The position numbers and the translations under genes were made by a program. From Aminipila sp963524205 (GTDB taxonomy: Bacteria; Bacillota; Clostridia; Peptostreptococcales; Anaerovoracaceae), in contig CAURED010000006.1 in NCBI GenBank assembly GCA_963524205.1, positions 62,001-126,000 of the forward strand: 64,000 bases of DNA. Direction: 5' to 3'. Positions 34,783-41,808 of the stretch are shown piece by piece. Position 1 is the first letter of the stretch. Each line of letters begins with the position of its first letter. The notes under the pieces are model-generated. The model saw only the letters and a program-made list of their open reading frames with translations. It did no database searches and had not been told where the DNA came from.

Positions 34783-35451
34783 ATGGAACAGCTTAAAGAA
34801 AGAGAACAGCGAATACTTCAGTATATGAAAAAAGAAATTAGTCAAAAAGGATATCCTCCTACAGTAAGAGAAATTTGTTCCGCCTTAAATATAAAATCTA
34901 CGTCTACAGTTCATAAGGACATTGAAAACTTAGAACTTAAAGGTTTTTTAAAAAAAGATCCCTCAAAGCCTCGTGCATTAATGATTGTGGATCCGGACTC
35001 TCATGAAAGAGTGGAACTTGGGAATCAGGAATCAAGAGCAAATTCTTATAATAATACAGAAAGGATAGATGTTATAGATATTCCAGTAGTGGGAAGAATA
35101 GCAGCAGGCACACCTATATTAGCAGACCAGAATATAGAGGAATCTTTTCCTATTCCAGCAAGATTTGCAGGCAGAGGAACCAATTTTATGCTTACAGTAA
35201 AAGGTGAGAGTATGATAGAAGCGGGTATATTTGATGGGGATTATATATTGGTAGAACAACAAAATACGGCTAAAAATGGGGAAATTGTAGTAGCTATGAT
35301 AGATGGATTTGAAAGTGAGGCTACTGTAAAAACTTTTTATAAGGAAGCAAATCAGATTAGATTACAGCCTGAAAATTCTAGTATGAGTCCTATTATTGTT
35401 AAGGAAGTAAAGATATTGGGCAAGGTTAAAGGCGTATTTCGATATTTTTAA
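34783..35451 (+). CDS. lexA: LexA SOS repressor
   Basis: The 222-residue protein has an N-terminal winged helix (1-65; recognition region 'NIKSTSTVHKDIENLE'), a linker, and the S24 self-cleavage domain. The scissile Ala-Gly is in RIAAGTP (about residue 110), the catalytic Ser in KGESMIEAG (about 145) and Lys in EATVKTF (about 183). RecA bound to single-stranded DNA triggers cleavage and releases the SOS genes. The ATG at 34783 has GGAGGCGG upstream; the longer frame from 34696 is rejected. A LexA box precedes it. Confidence 0.97.
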   Translation: MEQLKEREQRILQYMKKEISQKGYPPTVREICSALNIKSTSTVHKDIENLELKGFLKKDPSKPRALMIVDPDSHERVELGNQESRANSYNNTERIDVIDIPVVGRIAAGTPILADQNIEESFPIPARFAGRGTNFMLTVKGESMIEAGIFDGDYILVEQQNTAKNGEIVVAMIDGFESEATVKTFYKEANQIRLQPENSSMSPIIVKEVKILGKVKGVFRYF

Positions 35452-35469
35452 TATGTTTGAATTTGTTAC

Positions 35470-35498
35470 TTGACATAGTTAAGTATTAATGGTATAGT
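35470..35498 (+). promoter_or_regulatory. Vegetative promoter of infC-rpmI-rplT
   Basis: TTGACA and TATAGT are separated by 17 bases, giving a transcript start near 35505. Confidence 0.85.
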
Positions 35499-35504
35499 GT
35501 TTGA

Positions 35505-35764
35505 GTGATAAAGAAGAAGTTATCCGCTTCTCACCTTATTGGTTATAGTTAGGCTGATAGGGTTAATAGAACAAATGTAACACTTATGTGTTTTGTGGAG
35601 CGGGTATGTAGTATCCGCTCTATTTTATTATGAAGAAAATATCAATTTGATGTTTTCGTAATAGCAAGAAAAGCACATTGCATGTTGGTTGAAATTTAAA
35701 CATACAAACAATCAGCGTGTGTAAATAGAAATCTATGATTTCATCATTTACACTTTTCTTATTT
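35505..35764 (+). promoter_or_regulatory. infC leader with attenuator (L20-leader type)
   Basis: The roughly 275-base leader begins with ATCCGCTTCTCACC (near 35521-35534), typical of Clostridia infC leaders. A terminator hairpin follows at 35598-35620 (GAGCGGGTA/TATCCGCTC, then TATTTTATT); its 3' arm repeats the earlier ATCCGC, so competing pairing is possible. A second hairpin (GTGTAAAT/ATTTACAC, 35719-35753) with TTTTCTTATTT precedes the ribosome site. L20 autoregulation through such leaders is known in Firmicutes. Confidence 0.75.
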
Positions 35765-35781
35765 GCAGGAGGTGCAAGAAC

Positions 35782-36297
35782 ATTAGCAAGGAAAATCTAA
35801 TCAACGAAGAAATTCGTGACAAGGAATTAAGAGTTATTGACAATGATGGAGCGCAGCTTGGAATTATGAGTCTGGAAGATGCATTAGCATTAGCTAATGA
35901 AAAGAAGCTTGACTTAGTTAGTATTTCACCAAATGCTAAGCCGCCAGTTTGCAAGATTCTTGATTACGGTAAGTACCGTTATGAACTTCAAAAGAGAGAA
36001 AAAGAAGCAAAGAAAAAGCAAAAAATTACTTCAGTGAAGGAAATTCGTTTAAGTACATTTATTGAGGCGCATGACATTCAAGTTAAGGCTAATACTGCTA
36101 CAAAGTTCTTAAAGGATGGAGACAGATTAAAGGTTAGCTTAAGATTCAAGGGCAGAGAAAAAGATTATGCAAGTAAGGGTCTCGCTGTTATGAAACAGTT
36201 TGCAGAATTAGTAGCCCCTGTAGGTACAATTGAAAAGAAGCCTGAATTTGAAGGTAGAAGTTTGATTATGATTGTTGCACCTAAAATGGATAAGTAG
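35782..36297 (+). CDS. infC: Translation initiation factor IF-3 (AUU start)
   Basis: IF-3 binds the 30S subunit, checks the initiator tRNA and keeps subunits apart. The N-terminal domain (about 1-75) holds 'SKENLINEEIRDKELRVID' and the linker 'PPVCKILDYGKYRYE'; the C-terminal domain follows to residue 171. The full-length frame opens with ATT at 35782 after GCAGGAGGTGC; no ATG/GTG/TTG is in frame before the ATG at 35866, which would remove the conserved first 28 residues. Rare AUU starts allow IF-3 to repress its own translation in E. coli and Bacillus. First gene of the infC-rpmI-rplT operon. Confidence 0.95.
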   Translation: MSKENLINEEIRDKELRVIDNDGAQLGIMSLEDALALANEKKLDLVSISPNAKPPVCKILDYGKYRYELQKREKEAKKKQKITSVKEIRLSTFIEAHDIQVKANTATKFLKDGDRLKVSLRFKGREKDYASKGLAVMKQFAELVAPVGTIEKKPEFEGRSLIMIVAPKMDK

Positions 36298-36342
36298 ATA
36301 GTAGATAAAAGGAATAATTTTTACGTAGGAGGAAATATTACC

Positions 36343-36543
36343 ATGGCTAAAAATAAGATGAAGTCTCATAGAGGCGCAAGCAAGAGATTTAAATTAACAG
36401 GTACAGGAAAAGTAAAGAGAAACAAGGCATTTAAGAGCCATATTCTTACTAAGAAGTGTGCAAAGAGAAAGAGAGGACTAAGAAAGTCAACTCTTCTTAG
36501 TAGCGCAGATCACAAGAGAATTAAAGCTGTATTAGATAAATAA
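36343..36543 (+). CDS. rpmI: Ribosomal protein L35
   Basis: A 66-residue, very basic 50S protein with the family start 'MAKNKMKSHRGASKRFK' and 'KKCAKRKRGLRKS'. GTAGGAGG precedes it. It lies 45 bases after infC and 18 bases before rplT. Confidence 0.98.
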   Translation: MAKNKMKSHRGASKRFKLTGTGKVKRNKAFKSHILTKKCAKRKRGLRKSTLLSSADHKRIKAVLDK

Positions 36544-36561
36544 TATTAGGAGGTTTGAATA

Positions 36562-36918
36562 ATGGCAAGAGTAAAAAAGGGCGTTAACGCTCATAAAAGA
36601 CATAAGAAAATATTAAAATTAGCGAAGGGTTTCTACGGGCAGAAGAGCAAGGTATTCAGAGCTGCTAATCCAGCAGTTATGCGTGCATTACGCTCGGCTT
36701 ACGTTGGTAGAAAGAATAAGAAGAGAGAATATAGAAGACTTTGGATCGCTAGAATTAATGCTGGTGCAAGAATGAATGATCTTTCTTACAGCAGATTAAT
36801 GGATGGTTTAAAGAAGTCAGGTATTGAAATCAACAGAAAGATGCTTTCTGAAATGGCTATCTATGATTCAGCTGCATTTGCACAGCTATGTGATACTGCA
36901 AAGAAGGCAGTAAAATAA
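36562..36918 (+). CDS. rplT: Ribosomal protein L20
   Basis: The 118-residue basic 50S assembly protein has the long N-terminal helix ('RHKKILKLAKGFYG') and the globular end ('GARMNDLSYSRLMDGLKKSGIEINRK'). L20 is the expected repressor of this operon through binding the infC leader. TTAGGAGG precedes it. Confidence 0.98.
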   Translation: MARVKKGVNAHKRHKKILKLAKGFYGQKSKVFRAANPAVMRALRSAYVGRKNKKREYRRLWIARINAGARMNDLSYSRLMDGLKKSGIEINRKMLSEMAIYDSAAFAQLCDTAKKAVK

Positions 36919-36931
36919 ATTAAATTTATTA

Positions 36932-36938
36932 TTCGACA
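36932..36938. promoter_or_regulatory. Candidate Spo0A box upstream of spoIIGA
   Basis: TTCGACA is the exact reverse complement of the core 0A box TGTCGAA. It lies about 35-40 bases before a TATAAT at 36973-36978, ahead of spoIIGA, a gene known to be Spo0A-activated in Bacillus. A seven-base match alone is weak. Confidence 0.5.
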
Positions 36939-36955
36939 TTTGAATATGACAATTT

Positions 36956-37009
36956 CCCCCCCTTGTGAGGGCTATAATCAATTATGATGTAGCTGCAAGG
37001 GGGTTTTTT
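36956..37009 (+). terminator. rplT terminator whose 3' arm is the spoIIGA ribosome site
   Basis: CCCCCTTG (5' arm) pairs with CAAGGGGG (36996-37003), then TTTTTT. The same AAGGGGG is at the right distance to serve as Shine-Dalgarno for the spoIIGA GTG at 37012, and a TATAAT lies in the loop. Confidence 0.7.
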
Positions 37010-37011
37010 AT

Positions 37012-37839
37012 GTGGAAGTTTATGCAGAATACTTGTTTGCCGAGAACTTTCTTATGGGTATTCTTATTTTATATTTATCAAGTAAAATAGCCAGTTTAAA
37101 GACTAGCAAAATTAGATTGTTTATCGGGGGCGTACTCTGTGGCTTTTTTTCATTTATAATACTTATTCCAAATATAGGTATGCTGTTAGGAGTTCTGATT
37201 AAGGTAGTATTTTCTATGCTTTTAGCTTATATAGCTTTTAATAAAAAAGTTTTTAAAGGAACGATACTTATTTATATAGTCTCGGCATTTATGGGAGGAA
37301 TGACGATTATCTTATTGTACATTACTAGAATTAGGGGAATGACCAATAATGCAGTTTTATATATAGGTGATATATCATATATGAATATAGTTTTCGGCGC
37401 AGTAGTATCATATGTGGTTATAATGCTATTTTCAAAAATAAATACGGCAAAGCAGCTTAAAGATCGAATCTTTACAGATATTGCAGTGGAAATAGAGGGA
37501 CATACAGTAACTCACAGAGCTTTGATTGATTCTGGTAATTTTTTAAAGGATCCTTTAACAGGAAGAGCTGTAGCAGTAATAAGCAAATCAGCGGCTGCAA
37601 AATTAAAAAGTATAGAAGATATTAATTTTGATAGAAGATATTGTTTAATTCCATATAACAGTATTGGCATTAAAAATGGTATTTTGGAGGGGTATAGAGT
37701 GGATAATGCATATGTGAACGGCAGACCGCTGGGAAGTATTATAGTAGCTATATATGATACAGAATTTTGTAAATTAGGGGAAGAAGAGGAATATCAAATG
37801 CTATTAAGTAAAGACTTTTTAATGGGAGGGGTAGCGTAA
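37012..37839 (+). CDS. spoIIGA: Sigma-E processing peptidase SpoIIGA
   Basis: The 275-residue membrane aspartic protease cleaves the pro-sequence from pro-sigma-E in the mother cell at the onset of engulfment. The N-terminal half has five membrane helices (about 10-28, 36-55, 56-76, 80-105, 118-142); the C-terminal half holds the catalytic Asp in ALIDSGNFLKDPLTG (about residue 170). The start is GTG (family start 'MEVYAEYLFAENF'); ATG at 37010 is out of frame. Its stop overlaps the sigE ATG by one base. Confidence 0.93.
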   Translation: MEVYAEYLFAENFLMGILILYLSSKIASLKTSKIRLFIGGVLCGFFSFIILIPNIGMLLGVLIKVVFSMLLAYIAFNKKVFKGTILIYIVSAFMGGMTIILLYITRIRGMTNNAVLYIGDISYMNIVFGAVVSYVVIMLFSKINTAKQLKDRIFTDIAVEIEGHTVTHRALIDSGNFLKDPLTGRAVAVISKSAAAKLKSIEDINFDRRYCLIPYNSIGIKNGILEGYRVDNAYVNGRPLGSIIVAIYDTEFCKLGEEEEYQMLLSKDFLMGGVA

Positions 37840-38564
37840 TGAGCTGGAATATGAAGCAATGGGTATTAGAACAGATTTCTAAAATTTTTAAATGGGTAAA
37901 ATCTGGAGAAACAGATGAAATTTTCTATATTGGAGGAAGTGAGGTATTACCACCACCACTAAATAGTGATGAAGAAAAACACTTACTTGAACAATTCTCT
38001 AAAGGAAGTAACGATGCCAGGGCAATACTTATAGAAAGAAATTTAAGACTGGTAGTTTACATAGCAAAGAAATTTGAGGGTTCTAAAATAAATATTGAGG
38101 ACTTAATTTCAATAGGCACAATTGGACTTATAAAGGCAGTAAATACGTTTAATTCAGATAAGAATATAAAGTTAGCTACATATGCTTCAAGATGTATCGA
38201 AAATGAAATACTTATGTATATAAGGCGAAATAATAAAACCAAAAGTGAGGTCTCTTTTGATGAGCCATTAAATGTAGATTGGGATGGAAATGAACTTCTT
38301 TTGTCAGATATTTTAGGAACAGAGAATGATGTGGTATATGGACATATAGAAGAAGAAGTTAATCGTAAACTTTTAATATATGCACTAAAGAAACTGAATA
38401 ACAGAGAAAAACAGATAATGGAAATGAGATTTGGACTTATAAGTGGTAGAGAAATGACTCAAAAAGAGGTTGCAGATAAAATGGGAATTTCTCAGTCCTA
38501 TATATCCAGACTTGAAAAAAAGATTATTAACAGACTAAGACGAGAAATTAAAAAGTTAGGATAA
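37839..38564 (+). CDS. sigE: Sporulation sigma factor SigE (mother cell)
   Basis: The 241-residue sigma factor directs early mother-cell transcription. The first 25-30 residues are the pro-sequence that SpoIIGA removes. Region 2 ('RNLRLVVYIAKKF', 'EDLISIGTIGLIKAV') and region 4 ('LNNREKQIMEMRFGL', HTH in 'TQKEVADKMGISQSYISRLE') are complete. Overlap with spoIIGA indicates coupled translation. Normally sigG follows at once; here it is 17.8 kb away. Confidence 0.97.
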   Translation: MSWNMKQWVLEQISKIFKWVKSGETDEIFYIGGSEVLPPPLNSDEEKHLLEQFSKGSNDARAILIERNLRLVVYIAKKFEGSKINIEDLISIGTIGLIKAVNTFNSDKNIKLATYASRCIENEILMYIRRNNKTKSEVSFDEPLNVDWDGNELLLSDILGTENDVVYGHIEEEVNRKLLIYALKKLNNREKQIMEMRFGLISGREMTQKEVADKMGISQSYISRLEKKIINRLRREIKKLG

Positions 38565-38566
38565 TA

Positions 38567-38603
38567 AAAGGCAGGCAGTATAACGCCTGCCTTATTTATT
38601 TTT
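38567..38603. terminator. Bidirectional terminator between sigE and the ANTAR gene
   Basis: AAGGCAGGC pairs with GCCTGCCTT across an 8-base loop, with TTATTTATTTTT on the plus side and a T-run on the minus side. Confidence 0.85.
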
Positions 38604-39183
38604 AGTGTTCATACATCTTAAGAATTTTTTCTGCAATTTTTTTCTTAGACATACGTCTTTCCATAGCCTGCTGTTCGATATATTTGTGAGCCTGATTTTC
38701 AGTCATATTCAGATACTGGATTAAAACCCACTTTGCCCTGTTTACAAGTTTAATCTGAGCAATTTTATCCTGCAGCTTGACATTCTCTTCATTTAGGGTA
38801 AGAACCCTGTTTTTGGAGAGCTCAGCAAATTTGATTGCCTGATTAAGTACAACTTTTAAAATTGGTTTATTTATAACAATTATTCCATATTTCTCTAGTC
38901 GTTCAGAGAGAGCATCTATTTCTTTACTTTTTAAAAGTGCTATAACTCCTGCAGAGGTACTTTGTGCACAGTATATAGAAAAAGAAGCATCTGTATTGGA
39001 ATCTAATGGATAATTTACGATAATTAAATCAAAGGCGGTTTCAGACAGTTTCAGCTTTCCAGATTCCACATTATCTGCAAGTTCTACGTTTCGGTTCAAA
39101 TCATTCTCTAAATATTCTAAAAGAGCATCTTTACTCTTTGTATTTCTTGTAACAAGTAATATTTTCTGCAATACTGTCACCAC
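38602..39183 (-). CDS. ANTAR-domain antitermination regulator
   Basis: The 193-residue protein has a receiver-like N-terminal domain (about 6-125) and a C-terminal ANTAR domain (about 130-190; 'LVNRAKWVLIQYLNMTENQAHKYIEQQAM' pattern with conserved Ala, Lys and aromatic positions). The receiver keeps 'ILLVT' but the pocket acidic residues and phospho-Asp ('DLIIVNYPL' has Asn) look degenerate, so it may not be phosphorylated. ANTAR dimers bind paired RNA hairpins and block terminators. It lies after type III glutamine synthetase on the same strand; an ANTAR protein (NitR) follows glutamine synthetase in Clostridium too. Its targets are probably nitrogen genes. Confidence 0.88.
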   Translation of the reverse strand: MVTVLQKILLVTRNTKSKDALLEYLENDLNRNVELADNVESGKLKLSETAFDLIIVNYPLDSNTDASFSIYCAQSTSAGVIALLKSKEIDALSERLEKYGIIVINKPILKVVLNQAIKFAELSKNRVLTLNEENVKLQDKIAQIKLVNRAKWVLIQYLNMTENQAHKYIEQQAMERRMSKKKIAEKILKMYEH

Positions 39184-39261
39184 CTCTCAAATAGTAGTTT
39201 TTGAAAAAACCATTTTAGCATACATTTAAACATTCAGCAATTAAATTCTAGAATTAAATGA

Positions 39262-39290
39262 AAAAACCTATGCGTAAGCATAGATTTTTT
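39262..39290 (-). terminator. Hairpin between glutamine synthetase and the ANTAR gene
   Basis: CTATGC, four-base loop, GCATAG, with A/T runs on both sides. It could end the glnN transcript or partly limit read-through into the ANTAR gene. Confidence 0.65.
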
Positions 39291-39322
39291 CACTCTTCTT
39301 TCCTTATAAGTTGAGTTATATA

Positions 39323-41407
39323 TTAAGTAAAGAGAAGCGAACCATAAGTTGGCATAGGCCAATATTTTGCTGCTGTGCTTGTCTCAAGTTCATCTGCTAT
39401 AGCACGTAATTCATTCATAGCAGGAAGCACTTTCTCACAAAAATAGTTAGCAGCATCACTAGTTTTTTCAATAGTATTTACTTCAAGTAAGTATTGATCA
39501 AGTGCACCGGCTTTTGAATACAAGCAGTCACATGCAGATGATAAATTAACAATCAGATTCTTTTCCATTTCGCATGGAACATTCTCTGAAATGGATTTTT
39601 TACTCATTACAACATCAGATAAATCCTTTACATAAGTTGATACTGCGGGTAGAATATCTTTATTTATCATATCTAACATAGTAAGTGCTTCGATATTAAT
39701 TAATTTACAATATTCTTCAAATAAAATTTCTTGTCTTGCAGTTGTTTCAACTTCAGTAAAGATGTGCTGTCTTTTAAATAAATCAAGATTCTTTTTATCA
39801 GTAAAATGAGGAAATGCCTCAACTGCTGATTTTAAGTTTAAGAGACCTCGATTTTCTGCCTCTTTAACCCATTCTTCAGAATAGTTATTACCGTTAAAAA
39901 CAATTCTTTTATGTTTTTTATAGATATCTTTAATCAGATTTAGTGCATCTGTTTTTATATCACAAGAACCTTCAAGCTTGTCAGCAATTTCCATTAAGGC
40001 ATCTGCTACAATAGTATTTAACATGTAAGAAGGGCATGCAACTGAAGTAGTTGAGCCCGGCATACGGAATTCAAATCTGCTGCCAGTAAATGCAAACGGA
40101 GAGGTTCTGTTTCTATCGGTAGTGTCCTTTTTAAAGTCAGGAAGAATTTGAATACCTATACCCATTTTTCTATCTCTTACAGGTACTTCGGATTTCCCTT
40201 CAGCAATTGCATCCAATACTTCTTTTAAGTCATCCCCAAGGAACATAGAAATAATTGCTGGAGGAGCTTCATTACCCCCAAGGCGATGATCGTTACTTGG
40301 GCTGGCAACAGAAATTCTAAGTAAATCCTGATATTCATCTACAGCTTTTATTACGGCACTTAAGAATAATAAAAATTGTGTGTTCTCAATAGGAGTTTTA
40401 CCAGGTTTTAATAGATTTTCTCCTGTATCCGTAGCAAGTGACCAGTTAACATGTTTACCACTACCATTAATTCCTGCAAACGGTTTTTCATGTAATAAAC
40501 AAACAAGACCATGCTTACTTGCAATTTTTTTCATCATTTCCATTGTTAGCTGATTATGGTCAGCTGCAACATTTGAGCTTGAGAAGATAGGTGCAAGTTC
40601 ATGCTGAGCAGGAGCTACTTCATTATGCTCTGTATTTGCAAGAACACCCAGTTTCCAAAGTTCCTCATCAAGTTCTGCCATAAAATCATTAACCTTTGGC
40701 TTTATAGCTCCAAAATAATGGTCTTCCAGCTCTTGTCTCTTTGGAGGTTTTGCACCAAGTAAAGTTCTACCACAATATATTAAATCTTTACGTTTTTCAT
40801 AAAGTTCTTTTGAAACAAGGAAATATTCTTGCTCAGGACCTACAGTGGTAATGACTTTTTTCACACTATTGCCAAGGAGTTCAAGTAGCCTTATTGACTG
40901 TTTCTCAATTGCTTCCATTGAACGAAGCAGTGGAGTCTTTTTATCTAAAGCTTCTCCTCCATAGGAGCAGAATGCAGTTGGAATACAAAGTGTATTTTCT
41001 TTAATAAAAGCATATGAACTTGGATCCCAGTTAGTATAACCTCTTGCTTCAAAAGTAGCTCTAATGCCACCTGAAGGAAAACTGGATGCATCAGGTTCTC
41101 CCTTTATTAACTCTTTTCCTGAAAAATTCATAAAAATGCCGCCACCTTCTGTAGGTGAAATAAAGCTGTCATGCTTTTCAGCTGTTATACCTGTCATAGG
41201 CTGAAACCAATGAGTAAAATGCGTTGCCCCATGTTCGAGAGCCCAATCCTTCATAGCACTTGCAATAACATTAGCAGTTTCCATGGACAATGGTGTCCCC
41301 TTATCTATATGAGATTGAAGAGCTTTATAAGTATCTTTCGGTAATTTTTCTCTCATAATGGCATCGTTGAAGACCAAGCTGCCAAAGATTTTTGAAATCT
41401 TGTTCAT
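39323..41407 (-). CDS. glnN: Type III glutamine synthetase
   Basis: The 694-residue enzyme makes glutamine from glutamate, ammonia and ATP. Length and motifs are of the GSIII family, not GSI: an N-terminal 'EKLPKDTYKALQSHIDKG', 'THWFQPMTG', 'EGGGIFMNFSGKEL', 'VGPEQEYFL' (metal site), 'NEVAPAQHELAP', and 'NGSGKHVNWSL'. The ATG at 41407 has GGAGGATATT upstream; the frame extends further but lacks a better site. It is divergent from gltB, its partner in ammonia assimilation. Its leader has a terminator (41444-41481) between promoter and gene, which suggests attenuation. Confidence 0.97.
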   Translation of the reverse strand: MNKISKIFGSLVFNDAIMREKLPKDTYKALQSHIDKGTPLSMETANVIASAMKDWALEHGATHFTHWFQPMTGITAEKHDSFISPTEGGGIFMNFSGKELIKGEPDASSFPSGGIRATFEARGYTNWDPSSYAFIKENTLCIPTAFCSYGGEALDKKTPLLRSMEAIEKQSIRLLELLGNSVKKVITTVGPEQEYFLVSKELYEKRKDLIYCGRTLLGAKPPKRQELEDHYFGAIKPKVNDFMAELDEELWKLGVLANTEHNEVAPAQHELAPIFSSSNVAADHNQLTMEMMKKIASKHGLVCLLHEKPFAGINGSGKHVNWSLATDTGENLLKPGKTPIENTQFLLFLSAVIKAVDEYQDLLRISVASPSNDHRLGGNEAPPAIISMFLGDDLKEVLDAIAEGKSEVPVRDRKMGIGIQILPDFKKDTTDRNRTSPFAFTGSRFEFRMPGSTTSVACPSYMLNTIVADALMEIADKLEGSCDIKTDALNLIKDIYKKHKRIVFNGNNYSEEWVKEAENRGLLNLKSAVEAFPHFTDKKNLDLFKRQHIFTEVETTARQEILFEEYCKLINIEALTMLDMINKDILPAVSTYVKDLSDVVMSKKSISENVPCEMEKNLIVNLSSACDCLYSKAGALDQYLLEVNTIEKTSDAANYFCEKVLPAMNELRAIADELETSTAAKYWPMPTYGSLLFT

Positions 41408-41443
41408 ATGAATATCCTCCTTTATCTTCATCATCAAAGCTAT

Positions 41444-41481
41444 AAAAAAAGGCACTACGAGTAATAACTCATAGCGCCTTT
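41444..41481 (-). terminator. Leader terminator (attenuator) upstream of glnN
   Basis: On the minus strand AAAGGCGCTATGAGT pairs with ACTCGTAGTGCCTTT (two mismatch/wobble positions) across TATT, followed by TTTT. It lies downstream of the promoter and upstream of the gene, so it must be overcome for expression. Confidence 0.85.
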
Positions 41482-41497
41482 GCTAATCAATGAGGTG

Positions 41498-41526
41498 AGT
41501 ATACTAGAAAATTTAATATATGTCAA
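41498..41526 (-). promoter_or_regulatory. Vegetative promoter of glnN
   Basis: Minus-strand TTGACA (41526-41521) and TATACT (41503-41498) are exactly 17 bases apart; transcript start near 41491. Confidence 0.88.
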
Positions 41527-41655
41527 TAACTTTTTTGATTTATTTTTATAAAGATTTACAAAAACCCATCACCTTAGCTTGATTCCGAAGTGTACGCAAT
41601 AAAGTTGAAAATGCCAACATAAAAAATCAGAAATTGTTGCTTAGAACAAAAAGTC

Positions 41656-41684
41656 TTGACTAAATTGGTTACAAGGTATAAAAT
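41656..41684 (+). promoter_or_regulatory. Probable gltB promoter
   Basis: TTGACT with TAAAAT 17 bases later (an overlapping TATAAA is at 15). The gltB start is about 125 bases downstream; no riboswitch is recognisable in this leader. Confidence 0.6.
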
Positions 41685-41808
41685 ATCAAAGTGTTTTAAG
41701 AATTGTCTGAAAATTACACAGATGAAAAACAAATTCAAAAAATGCATATATATTAAATAATGCGCAAATGTATGCGTTACAATATGCACATGAGGAAGGA
41801 CAGTAATA

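Noticed and set aside
41527..41808. Glutamine riboswitch in the glnN/gltB intergenic region
   Set aside because: I looked on both strands for the conserved glutamine-II/glnA core and found no convincing match; only promoters and the glnN leader terminator are supported.
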